The notes under the pieces: generated by a model
Told to the model about the DNA's origin: nothing
The model's input: the letters and a program-made list of their open reading frames with translations, nothing else
Database searches by the model: none
Made by a program: the position numbers and the translations under genes
Part shown: one piece after another, positions 1-9,790 of the stretch
How the letters are laid out: every line of letters begins with the position of its first letter
How positions within the stretch are numbered: position 1 is the stretch's first letter
Origin: Streptomyces griseoloalbus
Lineage (GTDB): Bacteria > Actinomycetota > Actinomycetes > Streptomycetales > Streptomycetaceae
Direction of reading: 5' to 3'
NCBI GenBank assembly: GCA_014650015.1
Contig: BMUD01000005.1
Span: 248,001 to 312,000, forward strand
DNA length: 64,000 nucleotides

Positions 1-352
1 GGTCGGCGGGGCCGACGCTCGCGTCCTTCGAGCCCTCGGCGGTGCCCTGGGAGACCGTCTGCCGGGCGATCTGCTTGGCCATGTCCCAGTTCACCGGCCC
101 GCCCTCGTAGGAGAGCATCTGGCCGAGCTGCTGGAACGCGGCGCCCAGGTCGTTGGGGTTCAGGGACCCGAACATCGCGGCGAACGGATTGTCCGCGCCC
201 GGGCCGCCAAAGCCTCCGGCTCCGGACATGCCGAAACCGAACGGGTTGGCCGGGCCCTGACCACCGCCGCTCTGCGGGTCCTTCTTCTTGCCTTCGTCGC
301 CGTCGTCCGGCTCCTCCGGCGGAAGGCCGAATCCGAATGGGGTGTCACTCAC
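1..352 (-). CDS. zinc-dependent metalloprotease, N-terminal part (runs off left edge)
   Basis: The minus strand encodes a protein starting at GTG 352, preceded by GAGGAA at a good ribosome-binding distance. The visible 117 residues are a glycine/proline-rich, acidic and low-complexity N-terminus (SDTPFGFGLPPEEPDDGDEG, then Gly-rich NPFGFGMSG repeats). A structured stretch around LGAAFQQLGQMLSYEGGPVNWD follows. This N-terminus is characteristic of the actinobacterial DUF2342/'F420 biosynthesis-associated' zinc hydrolases. The HExxH-type core lies outside the window, so the catalytic assignment is inferred from the N-terminal signature alone. It is divergent from the SDR gene at 545. Confidence 0.6.
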   Translation of the reverse strand, partial: MSDTPFGFGLPPEEPDDGDEGKKKDPQSGGGQGPANPFGFGMSGAGGFGGPGADNPFAAMFGSLNPNDLGAAFQQLGQMLSYEGGPVNWDMAKQIARQTVSQGTAEGSKDASVGPAD

Positions 353-544
353 GGGTTTCCTCGGCTGGTAGGGCCACCGGTTCTTTCCGGCGGCACGGCT
401 GCCCGACAACACCACTCAGCGTAGACACCTGAAGCGGTTCGGGCCTCGGTGCTTCGCCGACAGAGGGCCTGCGGCAGGATGGATGCCACCTGGTACGTAC
501 GCGTCGCACGCGCTCGTACTGAAGACAACCTCTGGAGACGCCCG

Positions 545-1657
545 GTGAGTTCCCCAGATCCGCAGGTTCGCGCAGCGCGAAACCAGTCAACCAGCCCCGC
601 GGCGCGCGGGCCCGTCGTCGCGGTCACCGGCGCCGCGTCCGGCGTCGGCGCACTGCTCACCGGGCGGCTCGCCGCCTCGGAGGAGATCAAGCAGGTCATC
701 GCCATCGACGAGCGGCGCGGCGAGTGCGCTGAGGCGCGCTGGCACATCCTGGACGTACGGGACCCGGCCATCGCGGACAAGCTGCGCGGGGCCGACGTGG
801 TGGTCCATCTGGCCCTCGACCTCGATCTGGAGACCGATGCAGCCGCCCGAACGGCCTACAACCTGCGGGGAACGCAGACCGTACTGACGGCCGCCGCGGC
901 CGCAGGCGTGCACCGGGTCGTGCTGTGCACCTCCACGATGGTCTACGGGGCGCTGCCGGACAACGAGCTGCCCCTGTCGGAGGACGCGGAACTGCGGGCC
1001 ACGGCGGAGGCCACGGGCGTCGGCGACCTTCTGGAGATCGAGCGGCTCGCGCGCCGGGCGCCGCGGGCGCACCCCGGACTCAATGTCACCGTGGTACGCC
1101 CGGCCGTGCTGGTGGGCGGCACCGACACCGCGCTGACCAGGTACTTCGAGTCGCCCCGGCTGCTCGTGGTGGCCGGATCGCGGCCCGCGTGGCAGTTCTG
1201 TCACGTCGAGGATCTGTGCAGCGCCCTGGAGTACGCCGTGCTGGAGAAGGTCGACGGCGAGCTGGCCGTCGGCTGCGACGGATGGCTGGAGCAGGAGGAG
1301 GTCGAGGAGCTCAGCGGGATCCGGCGGATGGAGCTGCCGTCGGCGGTCGCGCTGGGCGCGGCGGCCCGGCTGCACCGGATCGGGCTCACCCCGTCCCCGG
1401 CGGGGGATCTGGCCTACACGATGTACCCCTGGGTGGTCAGCGGGAGCCGGCTGCACGACGCCGGGTGGCGGCCCGCGTACGCCAACGAGGAGGTGCTGGC
1501 GGAGCTGCTGGAGGAGGTCTCCGGCAGGCACACGGTCGCCGGCCGGCGGCTGGGGCGCAAGGACGCGACGGCGGCGGGCGCCGCGGGAGCGACGGTGGCC
1601 CTGCTGGGCGCGGCGGCGGTGGTACGGCGGGCGCGCAAGGCCCGGCGGCGGATCTGA
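545..1657 (+). CDS. SDR/NAD-dependent epimerase family protein
   Basis: A 370-aa extended short-chain dehydrogenase-like protein. A Rossmann glycine motif (VTGAASGVG) lies near residues 25-35, a DVRD acidic segment near 60, and an STMVYG segment near 135 sits in the usual catalytic Ser/Tyr region. The last 30 residues hold one hydrophobic stretch followed by RRARKARRR, suggesting a C-terminal membrane anchor with a basic tail. I chose GTG 545 because GGAG lies seven bases upstream; the frame stays open to 449 without a better start. The substrate cannot be read from the sequence. It is followed by moaE on the same strand. Confidence 0.75.
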   Translation: MSSPDPQVRAARNQSTSPAARGPVVAVTGAASGVGALLTGRLAASEEIKQVIAIDERRGECAEARWHILDVRDPAIADKLRGADVVVHLALDLDLETDAAARTAYNLRGTQTVLTAAAAAGVHRVVLCTSTMVYGALPDNELPLSEDAELRATAEATGVGDLLEIERLARRAPRAHPGLNVTVVRPAVLVGGTDTALTRYFESPRLLVVAGSRPAWQFCHVEDLCSALEYAVLEKVDGELAVGCDGWLEQEEVEELSGIRRMELPSAVALGAAARLHRIGLTPSPAGDLAYTMYPWVVSGSRLHDAGWRPAYANEEVLAELLEEVSGRHTVAGRRLGRKDATAAGAAGATVALLGAAAVVRRARKARRRI

Positions 1658-1790
1658 CCACCGCCGGAGCCGGCCGGGCGGGTGTCCGCCGGGCGGAGCC
1701 GGACCGCTCGGAGGAGACTCGGAACCGGCACGCGCGCGTGCCGTGCGACAGCCATTCCGCGTTGTCGTCGCCGTGAGGCACGATGGGGAC

Positions 1791-2249
1791 ATGGCATCCA
1801 CGCACGATCACCCGGGTGAGCAGGCAGCACAGGACCCGATCAAGCTGATCGCGATCCGCGACACGCCGCTGTCCGTGGACGAGATCCTCCAGGCCGTCGG
1901 GGACGACGCCGCCGGCGGGACGGCGCTGTTCGTGGGGACCGTGCGCAACCACGACGGGGGCGCCGACGTCGACGAGCTCGGCTATTCGTGTCACCCCAGC
2001 GCCGAGGACGAGATGCGGCGGATCGCCGAGAAGGTCGCCGCCGACCACCCCGTGCGCGCGCTGGCCGCCGTGCACCGGGTGGGGGACCTCAGGGTCGGGG
2101 ACCTCGCCGTCGTCGTCGGCGTGTCGTGCCCGCACCGGGGCGAGGCCTTCGAGGCCTGCCGGAAGCTGATCGACGACCTCAAGCACGAGGTACCCATCTG
2201 GAAGCACCAGAGGTTCTCCGACGGGACAGAAGAATGGGTCGGCGCGTAG
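1791..2249 (+). CDS. moaE: molybdopterin synthase catalytic subunit MoaE
   Basis: A 152-aa MoaE-family protein. In the family, the large subunit of molybdopterin synthase converts precursor Z (cPMP) to molybdopterin using thiocarboxylated MoaD. Visible family blocks are TVRNHDGG near residue 50, a central VHRVG/VGD region, and GVSCPHRGEAF followed by PIWKHQ, which carries the conserved active-site lysine near residue 140. ATG 1791 is preferred; an in-frame GTG at 1743 would add a basic 16-residue stretch atypical of the family. No moaD or other cofactor gene is adjacent. Confidence 0.92.
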   Translation: MASTHDHPGEQAAQDPIKLIAIRDTPLSVDEILQAVGDDAAGGTALFVGTVRNHDGGADVDELGYSCHPSAEDEMRRIAEKVAADHPVRALAAVHRVGDLRVGDLAVVVGVSCPHRGEAFEACRKLIDDLKHEVPIWKHQRFSDGTEEWVGA

Positions 2250-2294
2250 CGCCGTCCTTCAAGGGTGGTGGGCGGGTGGGCGCGTAGCGCCGTC
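2242..2294. repeat. short direct repeat across moaE 3' end
   Basis: GCGCGTAGCGCCGTC occurs at 2242-2256, spanning the moaE stop codon, and again at 2280-2294 in G-rich spacer DNA. Each copy contains the palindrome GGCGC-GTA-GCGCC. It is probably a local slippage duplication of the gene end; no function is evident. Confidence 0.5.
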
Positions 2295-2458
2295 GTTCGG
2301 GGGTGGGGGGCGGGTGACGGGTGGGTGGGCCGGTGCCTGCCGAGGAGGCCACCGAACCTCCGGTTGCGTAACCGCACCCCTGCCGTGAGCGTTGTCAGTG
2401 TGGATGGTTAATCTGCTGATCAGTCAGTTGCGGACGCTCATGGGGTTGGGAGGTCGGC

Positions 2459-2623
2459 ATGGCGGCGCTTGCCTGGTTGCTGATTCCGCTTGTGGCTGCG
2501 ATCGGCGCGGGACTCTGGGGCAGTTGGGCCAATCGGACGCGCAAGATGCGAAGCGACGGGCCCGAACTCATCGGTTACGCCCGATTCCGCGAAGCCATGG
2601 AACGGCCGCGCTCGGGTAGCTGA
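2459..2623 (+). CDS. small single-pass membrane protein, 54 aa
   Basis: A short reading frame starting at ATG 2459 with a strong GGGAGGT ribosome-binding site eleven bases upstream. Residues 2-20 (AALAWLLIPLVAAIGAGLW) form one transmembrane helix. A cytoplasmic, basic and polar tail follows, containing ANRTRKMRSDGPELIGYARFRE. The good RBS, hydrophobic-then-basic architecture and location between moaE and the PDZ protease support a real gene, consistent with conserved small membrane proteins I recall at this position in Streptomyces. The function is unknown. Confidence 0.7.
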   Translation: MAALAWLLIPLVAAIGAGLWGSWANRTRKMRSDGPELIGYARFREAMERPRSGS

Positions 2624-2724
2624 AGGCCGAAGAACAGCAGGTCGTCGGCGTACTCGGCGTGCGGGGCCGCCCGTCCGGGCGGCCCTGACGGTGTGCTGAC
2701 AGACCGGTCCCGTACTGTCGAGGC

Positions 2725-3819
2725 ATGCCACGCCGCACTGCGACGATGCTCGCCTCCACCCTGATGCTGATCGCGCTCCTGTGCGCGGGAGTGTTCCTTC
2801 CCGTGCCCTATTCGGAGATGTCCCCGGGGCCGACGGTGAACACGCTGGGTGACCACGACGGCGAGCCGGTGCTGCGTATCACCGGGCGCAAGACCTATCC
2901 GACGGACGGTCATCTCAACATGACCACGGTGCGGGTCACCAGCGCCGAGTACCGCATGAACCTCGTCGAGGCCGTCTACGGGTGGCTCGCGCACGACAAC
3001 AAGGTCGTGCCGCACGACACCCTCTACCCCGACGGCAAGACGGAGGAGGAGTCCACCCAGGAGAACGCCGAGGAGTTCAGTCAGTCCCAGGAGAGCGCCA
3101 AGGTCGCGGCGCTGAAGGAGCTCGACGTCCCGGTGAGGTCCTGGGTGATCGTCTCCACGGTCGTCAAGGGATCCCCGGCGGAGGACAAGCTGCACGCGGG
3201 CGACGTGATCAAGGCCGTGGACGGCAGGACGGTGAAGGAGCCGGCCGACGTCGCCGAGCTGGTGACCGAGCACAAGCCCGGCCAGGACGTCGTCTTCACG
3301 ATCGTGCCCGCCAAGGAGCAGGCGGCCGCGGAGAAGGAGAAGCGGACGCCGACGAAGACCGAGAAGATCACGATCACCACCACGACCTCCGAGGACGGCG
3401 GCGAGCCGCGCGCCATCGTCGGGATCTCCGCCGGGACCGACCACACCTTCCCGTTCACCGTCGACATCAAGCTCGCCGACGTCGGAGGGCCGAGCGCGGG
3501 TCTGATGTTCGCCCTCGGCATCTACGACAAGCTCACCCCGGGCAGCCTGACCGGCGGCGCCTTCGTCGCCGGCACCGGCACGATCGACGACAACGGCAAG
3601 GTCGGGCCGATCGGCGGGATCGAGATGAAGACGGTCGGCGCGCGCGCCAAGGGCGCCCGGTACTTCCTCACGCCCGCCGACAACTGCGCGTCCGCCGCCA
3701 AGGACACCCCCGAGGGTCTGACCCTCGTGAAGGTGAACACCATCGACGACGCCCTGGGCGCTCTGAAGGACATCCGTTCCGGCGACACCGCCGACCTGCC
3801 GGAGTGCGCGGCGTCCTGA
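2725..3819 (+). CDS. PDZ domain / Lon-type serine protease (YlbL family)
   Basis: A 364-aa secreted or membrane-anchored protease. Residues 8-25 form an N-terminal hydrophobic anchor. A PDZ domain follows at about 135-195 (KGSPAEDKLHAGDVIKAVDG), and the C-terminal third is a Lon (S16) proteolytic domain. The serine of GGPSAG (S257) and the lysine of EMKTVGARAKG (K302) form the expected Ser-Lys dyad, so it should be active. An insertion of charged residues (about 200-225) separates PDZ and protease domains. Family members act on extracytoplasmic substrates; the target here is not known. It converges with the gene at 3837. Confidence 0.88.
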   Translation: MPRRTATMLASTLMLIALLCAGVFLPVPYSEMSPGPTVNTLGDHDGEPVLRITGRKTYPTDGHLNMTTVRVTSAEYRMNLVEAVYGWLAHDNKVVPHDTLYPDGKTEEESTQENAEEFSQSQESAKVAALKELDVPVRSWVIVSTVVKGSPAEDKLHAGDVIKAVDGRTVKEPADVAELVTEHKPGQDVVFTIVPAKEQAAAEKEKRTPTKTEKITITTTTSEDGGEPRAIVGISAGTDHTFPFTVDIKLADVGGPSAGLMFALGIYDKLTPGSLTGGAFVAGTGTIDDNGKVGPIGGIEMKTVGARAKGARYFLTPADNCASAAKDTPEGLTLVKVNTIDDALGALKDIRSGDTADLPECAAS

Positions 3820-3836
3820 CCGGGTGACCGGGCCGG

Positions 3837-4379
3837 CTACTCCTCGAACGTCGCCTTCAGCGCCTCCGCCAGGCCGGGCACCAGGTCGGAACCGGTGAGG
3901 ACTTCCGTGGGGGAGTCCTTCTCGCGCAGCCGGAGGGCCGACTCGCGGGCACCGTCGCGCAGCACCGCGACCGTCATGCGGACCTCCTGACGCTCCGGGT
4001 GCTCAGCCACCCATTTCGTCAGCGCCGCCCCGTTCAGATCCTTCGGGACCTGGGCCTCCGCGGACGGCGGCAGCATCAGCCGCTCCACGGTCAGGGCGCA
4101 GCCGGCCACCGCGTCGGGCCAGGCGATGGTGCCCAGGAACTCGTCCAGCGGTTTGCCCGTTGGAACCTCGTCCTGCTCGATCGGGGTGAAAGCGGTCGTC
4201 TCCTGCTCGCCCTCCAGACCGAGCCGGCCCGCGAGCGAGGGCTGCTCGGCCCGCAGCCGGGCGGTGTCTACGAGGGCGAACAGACGGGCGGGCTGGTCCC
4301 AGCCGAGGCCGGAGACGTACTCGTCGATCTCGAGCACGGCCCGGGTGAGCGGGCTTGCCGCCATGGGTGTGTTGGACAT
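3837..4379 (-). CDS. PPA1309-family conserved protein
   Basis: A 180-aa cytoplasmic protein beginning MSNTPMAASPLTRAVLEID at ATG 4379, with GAGAGGA upstream. It has no transmembrane segment. The composition (ARLFALVDTARL, DEFLGTIAWPDAVAGCALTVERLMLP) matches an actinobacterial family usually annotated as PPA1309-like, of unknown function. It is divergent from the UPF0182 membrane gene at 4532, with which it is commonly neighbouring in Streptomyces, as I recall. The upstream frame continues to 4508 but lacks a better start. Confidence 0.75.
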   Translation of the reverse strand: MSNTPMAASPLTRAVLEIDEYVSGLGWDQPARLFALVDTARLRAEQPSLAGRLGLEGEQETTAFTPIEQDEVPTGKPLDEFLGTIAWPDAVAGCALTVERLMLPPSAEAQVPKDLNGAALTKWVAEHPERQEVRMTVAVLRDGARESALRLREKDSPTEVLTGSDLVPGLAEALKATFEE

Positions 4380-4531
4380 GGTCACAATCCTCTCTCGTTC
4401 CTGGCCGGAATCGGGAACCGAGTAAAGCGTGAGTAAGTTGCATAGGTGTGGGCCCGCGATCACGGGGGACCACACACGGCCCGTGAAGACGCGGGCTCGA
4501 CGAATCAACAGCGAACTTCGAGGTGCCTACC

Positions 4532-7465
4532 TTGGCTTTCCAGATGCCGGACCGCGGCGGAGGCCCGACGGGGCCACGGATCAGAGTGGGCCGCCCGTCC
4601 CGGCGGGTCCGGACCCTGCTCATGACACTGGGCGTCCTGGCCGTCCTCGGCATGGTGTTCACCATGTTCGCGGGCTTCTGGACCGACTGGCTGTGGTACC
4701 GCTCGGTCGACTACTCGTCGGTGTTCACGACGACCCTGTGGACCAAGATCGGACTCTTCTTCGTCTTCGGTCTGCTGATGGCCCTCGCGGTCGGCTTCAA
4801 CGTCTGGCTGGCGCACCGGATGCGGCCGCCGCTGAGCGCCATGTCGATGGAGCAGCAGAACCTCGACCGGTACCGGATGGGCATCGCCCCGTACAAGAAG
4901 TGGCTGCTGCTCGGGATCACCGCGCTGGTGGGCCTGATCGCCGGCGCCTCGGCGTCGAGCCAGTGGCGTACCTGGCTGATGTGGGTCAACGGCGTGTCCT
5001 TCGGCCAGAAGGACCCGCAGTTCAAGCTCGACGTCTCCTTCTACGCCTTCGACCTGCCCTGGTACCGGTTCCTGCTCGGCTTCGGCTTCGCCGCCACGAT
5101 CCTGGCGCTGATCGCCGCCGCGCTGACCCACTACCTGTACGGCGGGCTGCGCATCACCAGCCCGGGCGCGCGCGCCACGGCCGCGGCCACCGGGCACCTG
5201 TCGGTGCTCCTCGGTGTCTTCGTCGCCCTGAAGGCGGTCGCGTACTGGCTCGACCGGTACGGACTCGCGGTGAAGTCCAGCGACTTCAAGGCGACCGACA
5301 GCTGGACCGGCCTGCGGTACGTCGACGCGAACGCCTATCTGCCGGCCAAGACGATCCTGTTCTGCATCGCCGTGATCTGCGCGCTGCTGTTCTTCGCCAC
5401 CCTGTGGCGGCGCACCTGGCAGCTGCCCGTGATCGGCTTCGGTCTGATGGTGCTGTCGGCGATCCTCATCGGCGGCCTGTACCCGGCGATCGTGCAGAAG
5501 TTCCAGGTCCAGCCGAACGAGCAGGCCAAGGAAGCGCCGTACGTCGAGAAGAACCTCAAGGCCACGCGTGAGGCCTACGGCATCGACGACTCGCAGGTCA
5601 CCGAATATCCGGGCACGAGCCAGACCGAGGACAAGACCCAGCTGCGGGACGACGTCACCGACACGGCCAGCATCCGGATCATGGACCCGAACATCGTCTC
5701 GCCGACGTTCCAGCAGCTCCAGCAGATCAGGAACTACTACGCGTTCCCGACCAACCTGGACGTCGACCGGTACACCAAGGACGGCAAGGACCAGGACACG
5801 GTCATCGGTCTGCGTGAGCTGAACCTCAACGGCATCCCCAAGCGGAACTGGATCAACGACCACTTCCGGTACACGCACGGATACGGAGTCGTCGCCGCCG
5901 AGGGCACCAGCGCCGACGCAGGCGGCCGCCCGGCGTTCACCGAGTCCGACCTGCCGTCCAAGGGCGACCTCGGGGCGTACGAGCAGCGCGTCTACTACGG
6001 CGAGCGGACGACGACGTACTCGATCGTCGGCGGTCCCCAGAAGGAGATCGACTACTCCGACGACAGCGGCGAGAAGACGTACAGCTACGAGGGCGACAGC
6101 GGGGTCAGTCTCTCCAGCCCGGTCAACCGGGCCGCCTACGCGGTCGCGTTCAGCGAGCCGCAGATCCTCTACTCCGGCGCGATCGGCGACGGTTCGCGGA
6201 TCCTGTACAACCGCACGCCCAAGGAGCGCGTCGAGGCGATCGCCCCGTGGCTGACCATCGACGGCGACGCCTATCCGGCCGTCGTGAACAACCGCATCCA
6301 GTGGATCGTCGACGCCTACACGACCACCAACGGCTATCCGTACGCGTCGCGGACGACCCTCGGTGACACCACGGCCGACTCGCTGACCGCCACCAACGAC
6401 CAGCGCGCGGTGGTGGCCCAGCAGAACCAGGTCAACTACATCCGCAACTCGGTGAAGGCGACCGTCGACGCGTACAGCGGCGAGGTCAAGCTCTACCAGT
6501 GGGACACCCAGGACCCCGTCCTGAAGACCTGGATGAAGGCCTTCCCGGACACGGTGGAGCCGAAGAGCGAGATCTCCGGCGACCTGATGGCCCATCTGCG
6601 GTACCCGCAGGACCTGTTCAAGGTGCAGCGCGAGCTGCTGACCCGCTACCACGTGAAGGACGCCACCACGTTCCTCTCGGGCAGCGAGGTGTGGCAGGTG
6701 CCGGACGACCCGACCAACAAGACGGGCGACGCGGTGCCTCCGTACTACCTGAGCATGAAGATGCCCGACCAGAAGGAACAGACCTTCTCGCTCACCACGA
6801 CGTTGACGCCGAACGGCCGTGACAACCTCAGCGCCTTCATGGCGGTGAACGCCGATCCGGGCACCGAGGACTACGGCAAGATCAGAGTGCTGAAACTGCC
6901 GACGAGCACCACCGCCGCCGGACCCAAACAGATCCAGAGCCAGTTCAACTCCGAACAGGACATCGCCGAGTCCATCAGGTTGCTGAGAGGCGGCGACTCC
7001 GAGGTCGAGTACGGCAATCTCCTGGCCGTCCCGCTCGACGGAGGCCTGCTCTACGTGGAGCCGGTCTACGTACGCGGTGGTGGACTGAAGTACCCCCTGC
7101 TGCGGAAGGTGCTGGTGACCTACGGAGGCCAGACCGCGTTCGAGGACACCCTCGAGCAGGCTCTGGACAAGATCTTCGGAGGTGAGGGCGCGGCCACCGA
7201 GCCGCCACCGGGCGAGGACGAGGGCACCCAGCCACCGCCCCCATCCGACAACCCCACGGTCCAAGAGGCCCTGCACGACGCCCAGGACGCCTTCGAGGCC
7301 GGCCAGGAAGCCCTGAAGAAGAACGACTGGGAGGCCTACGGCAAGGCGCAGAAGGACCTGGAGGACGCGTTGCGCAGGGCTGAAGAGGCCCAGTCGGCCG
7401 AAGGGGGCGGCGGCGCCGGCGGCGGGGACAGCAGTCCCGGTCCCGACGCGAGCCCGAGCAGTTAG
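4532..7465 (+). CDS. UPF0182 family large integral membrane protein
   Basis: A 977-aa protein with about seven hydrophobic helices in its first 300 residues (starting [20 protein letters not shown]). A very large, mostly extracytoplasmic domain of some 600 residues follows, rich in WI, YT and DY motifs. The acidic, Pro/Gly-rich C-terminus ([18 protein letters not shown]) ends in a helical segment and a GGGGAGGG tail. TTG 4532 is chosen because GAGGTG precedes it at seven bases; GTG 4523 has no ribosome-binding site. The function of UPF0182 proteins is unknown. Confidence 0.85.
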   Translation: MAFQMPDRGGGPTGPRIRVGRPSRRVRTLLMTLGVLAVLGMVFTMFAGFWTDWLWYRSVDYSSVFTTTLWTKIGLFFVFGLLMALAVGFNVWLAHRMRPPLSAMSMEQQNLDRYRMGIAPYKKWLLLGITALVGLIAGASASSQWRTWLMWVNGVSFGQKDPQFKLDVSFYAFDLPWYRFLLGFGFAATILALIAAALTHYLYGGLRITSPGARATAAATGHLSVLLGVFVALKAVAYWLDRYGLAVKSSDFKATDSWTGLRYVDANAYLPAKTILFCIAVICALLFFATLWRRTWQLPVIGFGLMVLSAILIGGLYPAIVQKFQVQPNEQAKEAPYVEKNLKATREAYGIDDSQVTEYPGTSQTEDKTQLRDDVTDTASIRIMDPNIVSPTFQQLQQIRNYYAFPTNLDVDRYTKDGKDQDTVIGLRELNLNGIPKRNWINDHFRYTHGYGVVAAEGTSADAGGRPAFTESDLPSKGDLGAYEQRVYYGERTTTYSIVGGPQKEIDYSDDSGEKTYSYEGDSGVSLSSPVNRAAYAVAFSEPQILYSGAIGDGSRILYNRTPKERVEAIAPWLTIDGDAYPAVVNNRIQWIVDAYTTTNGYPYASRTTLGDTTADSLTATNDQRAVVAQQNQVNYIRNSVKATVDAYSGEVKLYQWDTQDPVLKTWMKAFPDTVEPKSEISGDLMAHLRYPQDLFKVQRELLTRYHVKDATTFLSGSEVWQVPDDPTNKTGDAVPPYYLSMKMPDQKEQTFSLTTTLTPNGRDNLSAFMAVNADPGTEDYGKIRVLKLPTSTTAAGPKQIQSQFNSEQDIAESIRLLRGGDSEVEYGNLLAVPLDGGLLYVEPVYVRGGGLKYPLLRKVLVTYGGQTAFEDTLEQALDKIFGGEGAATEPPPGEDEGTQPPPPSDNPTVQEALHDAQDAFEAGQEALKKNDWEAYGKAQKDLEDALRRAEEAQSAEGGGGAGGGDSSPGPDASPSS

Positions 7466-7520
7466 CGAGCAGGCTGGTCAAAGGCCCCTCCCGCGCCGTG
7501 CTACGGTTGGAACACAACGG

Positions 7521-7594
7521 CGCGGGGTGGAGCAGCTCGGTAGCTCGCTGGGCTCATAACCCAGAGGTCGCAGGTTCAAATCCTGTCCCCGCTA
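7521..7594 (+). tRNA. initiator tRNA-fMet (CAT), copy 1
   Basis: A 74-nt cloverleaf with anticodon CAU in CTCATAA. Two initiator hallmarks are visible: the anticodon stem carries three consecutive G:C pairs (GGG/CCC), and the first acceptor position is mispaired (C1 opposite U72). The acceptor arms are CGCGGGG and CCCCGCT and the T-loop is GGTTCAAATCC. CCA is not encoded. It is identical to the copy at 9710. Confidence 0.95.
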
Positions 7595-7618
7595 CTGAAG
7601 TCGCGAAAGCGACACCAT

Positions 7619-7652
7619 GAAGGCCCGGATTCCTTGAGGAATCCGGGCCTTC
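7619..7652 (+). terminator. hairpin terminator after tRNA-fMet copy 1
   Basis: A perfect 15-bp stem (GAAGGCCCGGATTCC) with a TTGA loop lies 25 bases downstream of the tRNA. There is no U-tract, as is usual in Streptomyces. Confidence 0.75.
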
Positions 7653-7779
7653 GTGGTGTGCGAACTCATGTGCCCCGGGCAGACGACGGCCGTGCCGCCG
7701 ACGGGAGTTGGGAGATCTGTGTTTGACTTGTCTCTCTGTGGGCATGTCGACAAAACGCTGAAGTGACCTCACTGACTGC

Positions 7780-7796
7780 GGTATACCAGGTGTACC
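7780..7796. promoter_or_regulatory. tandem GGTRTACC half-sites upstream of Sel1-repeat gene
   Basis: GGTATACC-A-GGTGTACC, 21 bases before the start of the 7818 gene, is a palindromic octamer repeated nearly exactly. It could be an operator; no matching regulator is known to me. Confidence 0.3.
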
Positions 7797-7817
7797 CAGG
7801 TTGCAGGTGGTGCGACG

Positions 7818-9635
7818 ATGGATGTTATGGGGGACAAGGCAACTCTGTTCGGGACAGGGCGTTTTGTGCAGTCCTCCTATCGGGAGGAACCCCGCGACGA
7901 GACGGGGGAAGCCGCCGACGAAGCGGCCGAGGAGCTGCGTCAGAGGCTCGCCGCGGAGGCCGGCGACGTCGAGGCGATGAGCGTCCTCGGTGCCATGCTG
8001 CTGCGTCGTGGTGATCTCGACGGAGCCGAACCCCATCTGCGTGCCGCCACCGCCGCGGGCGACCGCGCCGCCGCCAACAACCTGGGCGTCCTGCTGCACC
8101 AGCGGGGCTACGCCGACGAGGCCGCCGGATGGTGGCGGATCGCCGCCGTCGCCGGTTCCACCGCCGCGGCGCACGCGCTCGGCCGCCACCACCGGGAGCG
8201 CGGCGACGAGCCCGCCGCCGAGTACTGGCTGCGCCAGTCCGCCGAGCAGGGCCACACCCTCGGTGCGTACGCCCTCGCCGACCTGCTGGAACACCGCGGG
8301 GACACGGACGGGACCGAGCGCTGGATGCGGGTCGCCGCCGAGCGGGGGCACCGCGAAGGGGCGTACCGGCTGGCCCGCGCACTGGACCGCAAGGCCGCGC
8401 GGGAGGCCGACGACGACGGCGTCCCGCTGGTCGCGGAGGCCGAGCAGTGGTACCGGCAGGCCGCCGCGCGCGGACACCGCAGGGCCGCGCTGCACCTCGG
8501 GGCGATCCTGGAGAAGCGCGGCGAACTCAAGGAGGCCGGCCGCTGGTATCTGACCTCCGCCAAGGACGGAGAGGCACGGGCCGCCTGCGCGCTCGGCTTC
8601 CTGCTGCGCGACGCCGGGGACACGGAGAACGCCGCCGTGTGGTGGCTGCGGGCCGCCCAGCACGGCGACGGCAACGCCGCCAACGCGCTGGGCGCGCTGC
8701 ACGCGGAGCGGGGCGAGACCCAGACCGCCGAGCGCTGGTACCGGGCCGCGATGGACGCCGGTGACGTCAACGGCGCGTACAACCTCGGGCTGCTCTGCGC
8801 CGAGCAGGGCCGCACGGCCCAGGCCGAGCAGTGGTACCGCCGGGCCGCCTACGCCGGTCACCGCGAGGCGGCGAACGCGCTGGCGATCCTGCTGCTGCGG
8901 GCGGGGGACGAGACCGGCGCGGAGCCGTGGTTCTCCAAGGCCGCGGAGGCCGGCAGTGTGGACGCCGCCTTCAACCTGGGCATCCTGCACGCGGGCCGGG
9001 GTGAGGAGCGTGCCGCGCTGCGCTGGTACGAGCGGGCGGCCGCCGCCGGGCACACCGAGGCGGCGCTCCAGGTCGGCATGGCGCGGCTGCGGGACGGCGA
9101 CGAGAGCGAGGCGGAGCGGTTCCTGCGGTGTGCCGCGGGCGGCGGCAGTGCCGAGGCCGCGTACCGGCTGGCGACCGTGCTGGACGCCCGCAGACCGCCC
9201 GAGCCCGCGCACGAGCTGGGGGAGCCGGTGAACCGGCGCAGCGAGTGCGAGGAGTGGTACGAGCGCGCGGCCTGCCAGGGGCACCGCCGTGCCCAGGTGC
9301 GCGTCGGCATGCTCGCCGCGGCCCGGGGCGACGTGGTCGAGGCGGCACGCTGGTACCGGGAGGCCGCCGAGGCCGGCTCCCGCAACGGCGCCTTCAACCT
9401 GGGCCTGCTGCTGGCCCGCGAGGGCAGCGAGCCCGAGGCGGCCGTCTGGTGGACCCGTGCGGCCGACGCCGGCCACGGCCGTGCGGCGCTGCGCCTCGCG
9501 CTCGTCTACGCGCGACGCGGCGAGCTCGCCGAGGGCCAGTGCTGGGCCGACCGGGCGGCGGCCCTCGGCCCCGCGGCGGTCACCGAACGCGCCACCCGCC
9601 TGCGCGACGCCCTGCGCCAGGAACTGTCGGCGTGA
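7818..9635 (+). CDS. Sel1-like/TPR repeat protein
   Basis: A 605-aa protein built almost entirely of 30-36-residue helical repeats of the form A.A..LG.L...RG....AE.WYR.AA..G. There are about 15 copies between residues 45 and 590, with WY or WW pairs recurring. No signal peptide, membrane segment or enzymatic domain is present, so it should be a cytoplasmic protein-interaction scaffold. The first 40 residues are polar and non-repetitive. ATG 7827 is an alternative start three codons in. The gene sits between two identical tRNA-fMet genes. No partner protein can be deduced. Confidence 0.85.
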   Translation: MDVMGDKATLFGTGRFVQSSYREEPRDETGEAADEAAEELRQRLAAEAGDVEAMSVLGAMLLRRGDLDGAEPHLRAATAAGDRAAANNLGVLLHQRGYADEAAGWWRIAAVAGSTAAAHALGRHHRERGDEPAAEYWLRQSAEQGHTLGAYALADLLEHRGDTDGTERWMRVAAERGHREGAYRLARALDRKAAREADDDGVPLVAEAEQWYRQAAARGHRRAALHLGAILEKRGELKEAGRWYLTSAKDGEARAACALGFLLRDAGDTENAAVWWLRAAQHGDGNAANALGALHAERGETQTAERWYRAAMDAGDVNGAYNLGLLCAEQGRTAQAEQWYRRAAYAGHREAANALAILLLRAGDETGAEPWFSKAAEAGSVDAAFNLGILHAGRGEERAALRWYERAAAAGHTEAALQVGMARLRDGDESEAERFLRCAAGGGSAEAAYRLATVLDARRPPEPAHELGEPVNRRSECEEWYERAACQGHRRAQVRVGMLAAARGDVVEAARWYREAAEAGSRNGAFNLGLLLAREGSEPEAAVWWTRAADAGHGRAALRLALVYARRGELAEGQCWADRAAALGPAAVTERATRLRDALRQELSA

Positions 9636-9709
9636 CGCCACGCCGCGGTGACCTCCGGAAAAGCGATTTGCTTCTGTCCGCGTCCTTGACGTAACGTTGC
9701 ATTCATCGA

Positions 9710-9783
9710 CGCGGGGTGGAGCAGCTCGGTAGCTCGCTGGGCTCATAACCCAGAGGTCGCAGGTTCAAATCCTGTCCCCGCTA
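9710..9783 (+). tRNA. initiator tRNA-fMet (CAT), copy 2
   Basis: Identical over all 74 nt to the copy at 7521. It has the GGG/CCC anticodon stem and the mispaired acceptor end of an initiator tRNA, with anticodon CAU. Identity extends a further eight bases 3' (CTGAAGTC) and then stops. Confidence 0.95.
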
Positions 9784-9790
9784 CTGAAGT

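Noticed and set aside
587-1801. 404-codon antisense frame opposite the SDR gene
   Set aside because: Composition typical of a high-GC shadow; the plus strand has the conserved Rossmann fold.
4505-7276. 923-codon open frame antisense to the UPF0182 gene
   Set aside because: Arg/Val/Leu/Gly-biased composition, no domain or RBS; it is the usual long antisense frame produced by third-position GC bias opposite a real gene.
7554-9746. 730-codon antisense frame opposite the Sel1-repeat gene
   Set aside because: It spans both tRNA ends and mirrors the repeats of the sense gene; no independent motif.
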